DNA from: an uncultured Chlamydiaceae bacterium
GTDB lineage: Bacteria > Chlamydiota > Chlamydiia > Chlamydiales > Parachlamydiaceae
Reading direction: 5' to 3'
Length of the DNA stretch: 11,573 nucleotides
Assembly: GCA_945957185.1 (NCBI GenBank)
Contig: CAMFKA010000043.1
Coordinates: 1-11,573, forward strand
A program made the position numbers and the translations under genes. Below are positions 1-6,657 of the stretch, piece after piece. Under the pieces are notes generated by a model. The model searched no databases, was not told where the DNA came from, and saw nothing but the letters and a program-made list of their open reading frames with translations. Positions within the stretch are counted from its first letter, which is position 1; each line of letters starts with the position of its first letter.

Positions 1-54
1 CCTTTAACTACACTCGACTAGTCGTCGGCAGCGTCAGATGTGTATAAGAGACAG
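1..54 (+). other. Illumina Nextera adapter left on the contig end (not genomic)
   Basis: Positions 22-54 match the full 33-nt Nextera Read-1 transposase adapter, ending in the Tn5 mosaic end AGATGTGTATAAGAGACAG at 36-54. Positions 14-21 (TCGACTAG) are what I recall as Nextera XT i5 index S513, and 8-13 (CTACAC) match the end of the P5 primer. Positions 1-7 do not match P5 and may be read error. The whole stretch is a library artefact. It also supplies a false C-terminus LSLIHI plus a stop to the gene entering from the right. Confidence 0.97.
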
Positions 55-801
55 GTAGCGTCCCGGATCCCCTATTTCATATAGAAGCTGCTCTTTAACA
101 GATTTGAGGGTGGCATAGTGCCCTGACACTTTAAACTCCCCCGATTTATTTATAGTTACAACAGGGTATTCGATAGCAGAGGGATTGGGCAGTTCCAACC
201 AGTGGGTCGCAATCCCACCTGTCAGCTGGGGACCACATTCAATAAGATGCCCGGCAACTGTTGCGGCTGCGATTTTATCCCAATCGTTCTCCTTCCATCC
301 AAATTCGTAAATCGCAGGTGCTACGGTTAAACTAGGATCGGCAACACGCCCTGTAATCACAATATCGGCCCCTTTTTGAAGAGCTTCTACGCAAGGGGCA
401 GCACCTAAATAGGCGTTTGCTGTTGTGTAGTTTTTTTGAGGAAATAGTGACAACACATCATCGCCGTAGACGATTCCTACTTTTTTTTCGATTCCGTTCT
501 CTTTCAGAATTTTTTTCACCCCTTCCGCACAGCTATGGGGATTTAATCCTCCGGCATTGGTGACAATTTTCACTTTTGAACCGCGATGCCAGTGGGGAAT
601 AACGGATTCGATGACTTTGTAAAAATCTTTGGCATACCCTAAGGAGGGATCCTTTTGACGCTGAATTGCCATGATCGACAGCGACAGTTCTGCAAGATAA
701 TCAAGTGTCAAATAATCTAGGGAGGGATTCTTTTGTAACAGTTCGGCAGCGGCATCGTCGCGATCTCCCCAAAATCCCTGAGCATTCCCTATCGTGATCA
801 T
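55..801 (-). CDS. AtuA / DUF1446-family acyl-CoA catabolism protein, 3' end missing
   Basis: The first 249 residues of a protein resembling the acyclic terpene utilization AtuA family (DUF1446). Family-like blocks are GFWGDR at residues 9-14, LDYLTLDYLAE at 28-38, TNAGGLNP at 81-88, TGRVADPSL at 150-158, CGPQLTGG at 189-196 and EQLLYEIGDP at 237-246. Members run to about 450 residues or more, so the C-terminal part is missing. The true sequence stops at Tyr249, where the adapter begins; the six following residues are adapter-encoded. The family's biochemical role is poorly defined, but atuA is required with geranyl-CoA carboxylase genes for citronellol/geraniol use in Pseudomonas. The ATG overlaps the upstream stop as ATGA (798-801) and has only a weak Shine-Dalgarno, suggesting coupled translation. 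Strand, partial status and family are well supported; the substrate is not. Confidence 0.85.
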
Positions 802-2387
802 ACTTGGAAAACCCCTGTATGAAACGATCTCTTTGAGAGGTCTCCACGATTTGCTAAATCAAAAAGCTGTACGAGGATAGAGCGAGTGACTCTGGGATCG
901 ATAATCGCATCTACCCATCCCCTTGCGGCGCCATAGCGGATATCCACTTGCTCTTCATAACGTCTTTTAACCAGTTCTTTCATCGCATTCAACTCTTCTT
1001 CCGACGGTTTAGTCGCTTTCCGCTCGGCAGCCTTCTGCTGAATACTTAATATCGTCCCCGAAGCTTGATCTGCACCCATGACAGCGTATTTGACATTTGG
1101 CCACGCCACGATAAAGGAAGGGTCGTAGGCTTTACCGCAAAGAGCGTAATTTCCTGCTCCGAAGGAGTTTCCCACCACAAGAGTGATTTTGGGGACAACG
1201 GTATTGCTCAAAGCATTCACCATTTTAGCGCCACTACGGATGATTCCGGACTGCTCGGCATCCTTTCCCACCATAAAGCCGGAAACGTCTTGAACAAAAA
1301 GAATGGGGATTTTTGTTTGATTACAATCGAGAATAAATCTTGCGGCCTTGTCGGCGCTGTCGGCGTATATGACGCCGCCTAGTTCTACTTCTCCACGTGC
1401 TGTTTTAGAGTGCTTTCTCTGGCTGGCAACGATTCCGATGGGATTTCCTGACAATTTTGCATATCCACAAACAAGCGTTTGCCCATATTTTTCTTTGTAT
1501 TCTACAAACGACTCTTTATCTACAATCAAATGTAGAAGGTCTCTCACATCGTACGTGCCTTTTCCTGCAGGATCAATCAAATCCAAAAATGCGTCGTTCA
1601 ACGCTTCAGGAGCAGGCATTGGAGGGGTTGAAGGAAGCAGATCAACAAGAGTGCGTAGTTTCTTGATACAATGCGCATCATCTTCTTCCAGAAAATCTAC
1701 CGTCCCGCTAATAGAAGCGTGCATTTCGGCTCCGCCCAAATCTTCCGTATCGACGACTTGTCCGATTGCTGCTTTAACAAGAGCAGGTCCTGCGAGGTAG
1801 AGTCCGCTGCCTTTCGTCATCAATAACTTGTCGCACAAAACCGGTAGGTAGCCTCCTCCGGCAATGCAATTCCCCATAATCGCTGCAAACTGAGGAATTC
1901 CTGATGCGGAAATGACCGCGTTATTTCTAAAAATTCTTCCGAAATCATCTTCGTCGGGAAACACGTCTTCTTGGAGCGGTAAGAAGACTCCCGAGGAGTC
2001 CACAAGGTAGATGATAGGAAGTTTGCATTCAAATGCAATTCTTTGAGCGCGTAAGAGCTTTTTGACCGATTGAGGGAACATAGATCCCGCTTTAACCGTA
2101 GCGTCGTTAGCGATCACCATGCAAGGGCGTCCGCACACATTGCCAACGGCGGCAACAGAACCGGCACTAGGCAACCCTCCCCACTCTTCGTACATCTTAT
2201 AGCCCGCAAAGAGTCCTAATTCTACGGCATCAGAGGGTTTGTCGAAAAGCAGGTCGAGGCGTTCGCGTGCGTTGAGTCTTCCTAACCGTCGCTGCCGCTC
2301 TTGCCCCTCGGGGCCGCCTCCGGCTTTTATTTTTTTCTCTTCGTCATGAAATTCTTGGAGAAGTGTGTCCCATTTTGATTTTGTCAT
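798..2387 (-). CDS. Acyl-CoA carboxylase, carboxyltransferase (beta) subunit
   Basis: A 529-aa carboxyltransferase that would move CO2 from carboxybiotin to an acyl-CoA in the cytoplasm. It has two crotonase-like halves. The N-terminal half has RLNARERLDLLFD at residues 37-49 and the glycine turn GNCIAGGGYLP at 172-182. The C-terminal half has VQDVSGFMVG at 365-374, GIIRSGAKMV at 381-390 and GNSFGAGNYALCGKAYDP at 406-423. The combination GFMVG, GAKMV and GAGNYAMCG-like is typical of the methylcrotonyl-CoA/geranyl-CoA carboxylase beta group, and the length fits. Propionyl-CoA carboxylase remains possible. It sits between an acyl-CoA dehydrogenase and an AtuA-like gene with ATGA overlaps at both ends and no Shine-Dalgarno at its start, so it is probably translationally coupled. 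No biotin-carboxylase/biotin-carrier (alpha) gene is in the window; it may lie beyond the adapter-truncated end. Confidence 0.93.
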   Translation of the reverse strand: MTKSKWDTLLQEFHDEEKKIKAGGGPEGQERQRRLGRLNARERLDLLFDKPSDAVELGLFAGYKMYEEWGGLPSAGSVAAVGNVCGRPCMVIANDATVKAGSMFPQSVKKLLRAQRIAFECKLPIIYLVDSSGVFLPLQEDVFPDEDDFGRIFRNNAVISASGIPQFAAIMGNCIAGGGYLPVLCDKLLMTKGSGLYLAGPALVKAAIGQVVDTEDLGGAEMHASISGTVDFLEEDDAHCIKKLRTLVDLLPSTPPMPAPEALNDAFLDLIDPAGKGTYDVRDLLHLIVDKESFVEYKEKYGQTLVCGYAKLSGNPIGIVASQRKHSKTARGEVELGGVIYADSADKAARFILDCNQTKIPILFVQDVSGFMVGKDAEQSGIIRSGAKMVNALSNTVVPKITLVVGNSFGAGNYALCGKAYDPSFIVAWPNVKYAVMGADQASGTILSIQQKAAERKATKPSEEELNAMKELVKRRYEEQVDIRYGAARGWVDAIIDPRVTRSILVQLFDLANRGDLSKRSFHTGVFQV

Positions 2388-4129
2388 TTTGGCGTGAATC
2401 TGGTTATGGTGTTCGCGGTTTTTATCGTCAAAGCATCTAGGGGTGAACCAATTTCGGATAATGCTTTATCGATTCTTCTGGAAATGATTTCTATAAAATA
2501 TTTTGCGTTTGTTAGCTCTATTGTCAGCCCGTTTTCATTCTTTCTACGCAATTCATTATCAATTTTAGAGAGAACGGCATAAGCGGCATACAATCCCATA
2601 GCGCCTTCAGCAATGCGATTAAGCTCCAATTGTTGATCTACAATCTTTTGTCGATGTTGTTTCAATAAAGTGAAAACAGCTTTTGAAAACTTTTGCGACA
2701 GCTCAGCAATTTTTCGTGCCAATGGATCGAGTTCATAAGACACTACGGGGATTTTTGGTTTTGTGAACAGATGAACAAGCCCTTTAAGGCGCTCGAAGGT
2801 TTCATTAAAATTCGAAAATGGATTTAAAACACCATCTAAAGCACCTTTTAATGACATTCCGACATCTCTCATTCCTACAACGCCGATAAAAGCGCGCATC
2901 ACCTCGTTCGAACCCTCTCCAATCGTATTTAAGCGGCAATCACGCATGATCCTTTCGTAGGGACGATCTGTAAAGAATGACCTCCCCCCAAAGATTTGCA
3001 TGGTATCAAAAATTGTCTGCCATAACTGATCACTGCAAAACACCTTTAAAATAGCCGACTCTAACATAAAGTCTTCAACACCCTTATCGACAAGACCTGC
3101 AGTCAAATAAGTAGACGCATCCATTGCATAGGTATACGCGGACATGACAGCGATTTTTTCTTGCACCAACGGAAAAGCGCAAAGAGGCTGCCCAAACTGA
3201 AATCTGGTGCGGGAATGCTCTATCGCATTCTCCACCAAAAACTTTGACACTCCGGTGCACATCGCACCAAAGGTCGTCCTTCCATAGTCTAAAACCGTTA
3301 AGCATATTTTCAGGCCGGCGCCTTTTTTTCCTAAAATATTCTCCTCAGGGACTTCCATGTCGCGAAACTCTAGATTTGCTGTTTTGGTTCCCCTCATTCC
3401 CACTTTTTCCAAAGAGGGATCCAAAATATGAAACCCGGGCATATCGGGTGTTACAAGAAATGCTGTAATCTTATTTTTCCCTTCAACTTCTGTCTGAGCC
3501 ATCACCGTTAAGACTCCGGCAATAGACCCGTTCGTGGTCCATTGCTTGCGGCCATTGAGCCGATACACCTTCTTTTTAGGGTCGTATACGGCTTTTGTTT
3601 CAACAGCGCTAGCATCGGAGCCTGCATTGGGTTCTGTTAACGAAAATGCCCCAATGCATTTTCCTTGCGCCATCGCGGGCAGCCACCGTTTCTTTTGTTC
3701 GTCTGTCCCGAAAAGAAGTAAAGCTCTTAAACCAATGCTCTGATGCGCATTCACCAGCAGCGCTGTCGAACTGCAACGGCGTGAGATTGCTTCGATCACT
3801 TTGCTATACGCATACTGAGACATCCCTAGCCCGCCGTACTCCTTGGGAACAGTCATTCCCAAAACACCTAGCTGACCGAGTCCTTCGATCACTTCTGTAG
3901 GGATATTGGCATTGCGGTCGATAGCGACAGGATCGAGTTTTGTATTCATAAACTGAACAACTTTAGTGACATACGCATCTGCAGCTTTTTTTTCTTCGAT
4001 GGTATGGTCAGGAAATGGAAACACGGAATCAAAGAATAGATCACCGGAGTAGAGTGATTTGGCAAAGCTTTTGGGCTTTTCTTCTGCAAATAACAACTCT
4101 TCTGCTAGCTTTTGCTGCTCTTCATTCAT
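2384..4129 (-). CDS. Acyl-CoA dehydrogenase with C-terminal extension (VLCAD/ACAD9-like)
   Basis: A 581-aa FAD-dependent acyl-CoA dehydrogenase that oxidises acyl-CoA to 2-enoyl-CoA. Signature 1, GAFSLTEPNAGSD, is at residues 160-172. The arginine-rich substrate/FAD segment HSRTRFQFGQPL is at 305-316. Signature 2 runs from IFGGRSFF (379-386) to NTIGEGSNEVMRAFI (401-415), with Glu405 in the position of the catalytic base of VLCAD-type enzymes. Residues from about 430 to 581 form an extra helical domain as in very-long-chain enzymes and ACAD9; short-chain enzymes are about 380 aa. It is the first gene of the operon. A strong Shine-Dalgarno (GGAGG, six bases before ATG) supports the start at 4129. 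Its stop overlaps the carboxyltransferase start (ATGA, 2384-2387). Chain length and substrate cannot be read from the sequence. Confidence 0.94.
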   Translation of the reverse strand: MNEEQQKLAEELLFAEEKPKSFAKSLYSGDLFFDSVFPFPDHTIEEKKAADAYVTKVVQFMNTKLDPVAIDRNANIPTEVIEGLGQLGVLGMTVPKEYGGLGMSQYAYSKVIEAISRRCSSTALLVNAHQSIGLRALLLFGTDEQKKRWLPAMAQGKCIGAFSLTEPNAGSDASAVETKAVYDPKKKVYRLNGRKQWTTNGSIAGVLTVMAQTEVEGKNKITAFLVTPDMPGFHILDPSLEKVGMRGTKTANLEFRDMEVPEENILGKKGAGLKICLTVLDYGRTTFGAMCTGVSKFLVENAIEHSRTRFQFGQPLCAFPLVQEKIAVMSAYTYAMDASTYLTAGLVDKGVEDFMLESAILKVFCSDQLWQTIFDTMQIFGGRSFFTDRPYERIMRDCRLNTIGEGSNEVMRAFIGVVGMRDVGMSLKGALDGVLNPFSNFNETFERLKGLVHLFTKPKIPVVSYELDPLARKIAELSQKFSKAVFTLLKQHRQKIVDQQLELNRIAEGAMGLYAAYAVLSKIDNELRRKNENGLTIELTNAKYFIEIISRRIDKALSEIGSPLDALTIKTANTITRFTPK

Positions 4130-4179
4130 CGATGACCTCCGCTCCTTGTCTCATTCTCCCTTACACCACAGGGGCAATA

Positions 4180-4211
4180 ATATTACCAGCAATTTTTCAC
4201 CACTGAGTCAA
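4180..4211 (-). promoter_or_regulatory. Candidate promoter of the acyl-CoA operon
   Basis: On the minus strand there is a TTGACT (-35-like, 4206-4211) and a TAATAT preceded by TGG (4180-4188), an extended -10. The spacer is 20 bases, longer than ideal, so the extended -10 would carry most of the weight. The -35-like box lies at the edge of the CACTGAG motif (4199-4207) directly beside BIME-like copy A. Confidence 0.3.
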
Positions 4212-4353
4212 TGAAAGCCTCGCTTATGAGTAAACCTACTGAGATACCAGGCCGAGGACGGCCTGGCTACCTTGCAGTGTGCTTTAAATGCGGGGTAGCC
4301 AGGCCGTCCTCGGCCTGGTATCTCAGTAGATTTACACATTCGCGAGGCTTTCA
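4212..4353 (+). repeat. BIME-like paired REP element, copy A
   Basis: A 142-bp inverted repeat with perfect 12-bp outer ends (4212-4223 and 4342-4353). Each arm contains its own perfect 8-bp hairpin. The left is CCAGGCCG at 4247-4254, loop AGGA, then CGGCCTGG at 4259-4266. The right is CCAGGCCG at 4299-4306, loop TCCT, then CGGCCTGG at 4311-4318. Each hairpin is preceded, reading outward from the centre, by GTAG, the tetranucleotide typical of REP sequences. The centre (4273-4292) is asymmetric, so the element has a direction. It lies between divergent genes. No RAYT transposase is in the window. Confidence 0.85.
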
Positions 4354-4414
4354 ACCAAAAGTAGCCACACACAGCCAGGTCATCTCGCCTTGGTTTCAGT
4401 CAAAAAACTGTGAC

Positions 4415-4444
4415 TTGACCTCAATAGCGGAGCGGCGGTAAAAT
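4415..4444 (+). promoter_or_regulatory. Sigma70-like promoter of the outer-membrane gene
   Basis: TTGACC (4415-4420) and TAAAAT (4439-4444) are separated by 18 bases, each one mismatch from consensus. A transcript would start near 4451 and leave a short leader with GGAG at 4465-4468, eight bases before the ATG. Upstream, 4354-4414 holds no gene; 4352-4370 is a tail shared with the flank of copy B. Confidence 0.55.
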
Positions 4445-4476
4445 CAAGGGTTTAAACATAACTTGGAGATCCTGAA

Positions 4477-5220
4477 ATGAATCCAAAAAATCTTTTCGTC
4501 ACGATTGCCGTCGTGCTGACAACTCTGCTTATGGCAACACCTAAGAGTGTAGAAGCACAATGCAGCACTAAAGTGGATCTCGGAGCCGCTTACGTTCACC
4601 TAGACAACTTAACAAGCGGCGTTACGACACACAGTGCCGACCTCGCCGCTCTGCGCGCTGACGTCAACTTCAAGCTTTTTCAAGGGCTTATTGTAAAACC
4701 TACCGTTCTTTACGGAGCGAGCAATCCTTTTCACGTGGAATCGGATGACTCCCTGTTTGCTGCTACAATTTCCATTGGACACTGCGTTCCCATCACAGAG
4801 AAATTTTTGGTGCAGCCGAACATCGGATGGACCTACACAAAGATGAAAACTGTTTTTAATGGCACAACAACTACTTTAATCCCACCCATCGGACCGGTGG
4901 AAGTGCATTCTCATGGGCTTAAACAGTCATTTACATCTAACGGTCCTTCTGTAGGATTGGAAGGGTATTACTTTTTTACAAGCCGGTTTCGTTTATGTGT
5001 GTCCGTTCAGTACATCTGGTCCAAAACCGATGCGGAACTTCATGGCATTTACAGTGATAAATCGCATACGAAGGGACCAAGCTACTCAGGGATGTTAGAA
5101 TACGACATCAACGACTGCTGGTCTGTTAACGTCGCAGGTGCTTATAACATCAGCTTGACAAAAGAGAAGCATGGACTTCGTGCGGCGGGTGCAAAAATTG
5201 GAATTGCACGCTGGTTTTAA
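4477..5220 (+). CDS. Small outer-membrane beta-barrel protein
   Basis: A 247-aa protein with a signal peptide: basic start (MNPK), hydrophobic core at residues 6-20, and likely cleavage after VEA (27/28). The mature ~220 residues alternate polar and hydrophobic positions as beta-strands do and end in ARWF. A C-terminal Phe is the usual BAM-recognition residue of outer-membrane barrels, so the protein is probably a porin or adhesin-like barrel of roughly 8-10 strands. There are four cysteines: Cys29 at the mature N-terminus, Cys103, Cys174 and Cys214. Such cysteines are notable for an exported protein and recall the disulfide-linked envelope of Chlamydiota. I do not recognise the exact family; MOMP-like or OmpW-like are guesses. 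It has its own promoter, and GGAG precedes the ATG. It is separated by 351 bp from the kinases, so probably not co-transcribed with them. Confidence 0.85.
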   Translation: MNPKNLFVTIAVVLTTLLMATPKSVEAQCSTKVDLGAAYVHLDNLTSGVTTHSADLAALRADVNFKLFQGLIVKPTVLYGASNPFHVESDDSLFAATISIGHCVPITEKFLVQPNIGWTYTKMKTVFNGTTTTLIPPIGPVEVHSHGLKQSFTSNGPSVGLEGYYFFTSRFRLCVSVQYIWSKTDAELHGIYSDKSHTKGPSYSGMLEYDINDCWSVNVAGAYNISLTKEKHGLRAAGAKIGIARWF

Positions 5221-5253
5221 TGCTGCTCGCAGTTTGCGACCTTTCAAACATAA

Positions 5254-5284
5254 AGTAGCCGAGAGTATTATTCACTCGGCTACT
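5254..5284 (+). repeat. Hairpin just after the outer-membrane gene
   Basis: AGTAGCCGAG (5254-5263) and CTCGGCTACT (5275-5284) form a perfect 10-bp stem with an 11-base loop, 33 bases past the stop codon. No T-run follows directly, so it is more likely a 3'-end-stabilising hairpin or a REP-like relic (it starts with GTAGCC) than a full terminator. Confidence 0.6.
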
Positions 5285-5291
5285 CTTCGGC

Positions 5292-5311
5292 AATTCCCGC
5301 TGGAATTTTTT
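5292..5311 (+). terminator. Weak rho-independent terminator candidate
   Basis: AATTCC (5292-5297), loop CGCT, GGAATT (5302-5307), with six T ending at 5311. The stem is only 6 bp and AT-rich, so it is weak alone. With the 10-bp hairpin just upstream it may end the outer-membrane gene transcript. Confidence 0.35.
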
Positions 5312-5451
5312 ACCACTGAGCCACTGAGCTCACTGAGGAGGAATGAGCTGGGGAGAGTGCAAGGTTCACGACTCAAATGAAAAATCACTTTCGGTATATG
5401 AGCACTCTCATACCCTTCAAAAATCCTCAGTGTTCTCACTGGCTCAGTGGT
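5312..5451. repeat. CACTGAG-rich imperfect inverted repeat
   Basis: The left arm 5312-5339 and right arm 5424-5451 are inverted copies matching at 25 of 28 positions. Each is built of phased (C)CACTGAG words (CTCAGTG on the right). Inside, GAGAGTGC (5353-5360) pairs with GCACTCTC (5402-5409), leaving about 41 bases at the centre. The right arm runs into TTTTTT (5451-5456). A single further ACCACTGAG is at 4199-4207, touching BIME-like copy A. I see no credible gene in this stretch. Confidence 0.7.
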
Positions 5452-5571
5452 TTTTTATGCAGGAAGATCCTCTCTCAATAAATCTTAACAGAAAACTCAC
5501 CGAGTCTTTATCAAACGCTAATAAAATTAAATTAAAATATATACAAACAAACAATATTAAGGTTAATAAAC
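5452..5571 (+). promoter_or_regulatory. AT-rich leader with promoter-like words upstream of the kinase operon
   Basis: This 120-bp stretch is very AT-rich and holds TAAAAT (5533-5538) with TTATCA (5508-5513) upstream at a long 19-base spacing, a poor but possible promoter. TAAGGT (5558-5563) is the ribosome-binding site for the GTG start at 5572. Nothing else is recognisable. Confidence 0.3.
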
Positions 5572-6657
5572 GTGAATCCTTGCAGCAGTTCACAAATAAG
5601 TGCGACAGCCATGACACCGGATGTGCCTCCGTTGCCTCTCGATGTGGAGTTCGTTTTCCCTCCTTTGTTAACCGGCAGAGGTCAGGATCTCGTTATTAAA
5701 GCTTTTGGAGCTCAACATTTCCGCACCATTTGCGACTACTATTTCAATCACTTAAAGAAAGCGCAATACGTTTTTACGAACGAACCCCTAAGAAAGGTGC
5801 CGTCGGAGAGTAAAGAATTGATGTTTTTTCACCTCAACAACGATGTTTATGTTGTAAAAACGAAACCTTTTGCAATGGGAGGCAATAAATTTTGTCACTT
5901 CTCTGTAAAACTCAACACTTGCGAAGAAGTCAATATATCGCGAACAAGCGACCCTTTTGTTCACCAAGAAATTTCAATTTTAGAGTTTTTAAAAAGTCAA
6001 AGATCGCTTGGTTATCATCACATCTCGCACTTGAGAACTTGGTGCATCTCAAATTCAGAGATCTATCAATTTTCTGATTACGCCAATCAAAAGTCTTTAT
6101 CGAATTTCATGCGAAATCGAAAAATAACACACGACTTAAAACTCAATTTTACAAAACAAATTCTATTAGGTTTGTCATTCATTCACTCCAATGGATATAT
6201 TCATTTGGACATTAAGCCCAACAATTTGTTGATTTCGGAGTATTACGAAAAAAACAAAATACGGTATAGTGTTAAAGTGTGTGATTTTGGCGCAGCGGTT
6301 CAAGCGCATAATTTCGAGCAAAAATATGGGCTCAGAGGAACGCAAGAATACTTTTCTCCCGAGCAAAAAATGCTGTTAATTTTTTTGCAACAAGAGCCAA
6401 CAGGAACATCTTATGAAACATTACAGCCGATTTCATCTCGTTCTGACATCTACTCTTTAGGCCTTACACTGCAAGTATTATTTGGTAACAATTCAACCTC
6501 ATATAAAGATTTCTGGGCAAAGAAGTGGGGAGATTTATCTCCTTTAGTGAGCATCACCCCCTCCGAACGCCCAACAGCGAATGATTGTCTGGTTAATGTT
6601 AACAAAAATATAAGAAGATGGAACGCACACAAAAACAAAAAAATAAAAGGTGAGTAA
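5572..6657 (+). CDS. Eukaryotic-like Ser/Thr protein kinase 1 (HLDIKP type)
   Basis: A 361-aa kinase-fold protein. Catalytic loop HLDIKPNN is at residues 211-218 (Asp213 catalytic, Asn218 metal), DFG at 238-240, a GT..YFSPE activation-segment end at 256-264, the subdomain IX Asp in SDIYSLG (Asp292), and subdomain XI RPTA (Arg333). It is non-RD (HLD in place of HRD). The N-lobe is divergent: Gly103-Gly104 may be the glycine loop, Lys113 (FSVKL) the best beta3 lysine, and Glu133 the helix-C glutamate. About 28 residues separate the SPE glutamate from Asp292, more than usual. No transmembrane segment or PASTA repeat is visible, unlike PknB. GTG start; an ATG at codon 14 lacks a Shine-Dalgarno. 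Sampled lines are AT-rich (15/60 and 21/60 G+C). Its TAA overlaps the next ATG (TAATG). The target is unknown; secretion into a host is inference. Confidence 0.9.
   Translation: MNPCSSSQISATAMTPDVPPLPLDVEFVFPPLLTGRGQDLVIKAFGAQHFRTICDYYFNHLKKAQYVFTNEPLRKVPSESKELMFFHLNNDVYVVKTKPFAMGGNKFCHFSVKLNTCEEVNISRTSDPFVHQEISILEFLKSQRSLGYHHISHLRTWCISNSEIYQFSDYANQKSLSNFMRNRKITHDLKLNFTKQILLGLSFIHSNGYIHLDIKPNNLLISEYYEKNKIRYSVKVCDFGAAVQAHNFEQKYGLRGTQEYFSPEQKMLLIFLQQEPTGTSYETLQPISSRSDIYSLGLTLQVLFGNNSTSYKDFWAKKWGDLSPLVSITPSERPTANDCLVNVNKNIRRWNAHKNKKIKGE

Noticed and set aside
34..54. LSLIHI C-terminus and stop codon of the AtuA-like gene
   Set aside because: Encoded by the Nextera adapter; not a biological end or frameshift.
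1065..1800. Plus-strand open frames opposite the carboxyltransferase gene
   Set aside because: They are antisense shadows of a gene with clear conserved motifs and have no family features of their own.
4211..4441. Open frame of 76 codons running through BIME-like copy A, with a similar peptide on the minus strand through copy B (within 7757-8281)
   Set aside because: The peptides match only because the DNA repeats match. Codon differences in the aligned part are all amino-acid changing, while the hairpins are preserved, so selection is not on a protein.
5254..5284. Hairpin as a third BIME-like copy
   Set aside because: It shares GTAGCC with the REP-like arms, but the stem sequence, loop length and flanks differ.
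5343..5699. 118-codon plus-strand open frame in the gap before kinase 1
   Set aside because: It starts inside the inverted repeat, overlaps the kinase start in another frame, has no recognisable motif, and the kinase frame is clearly real.
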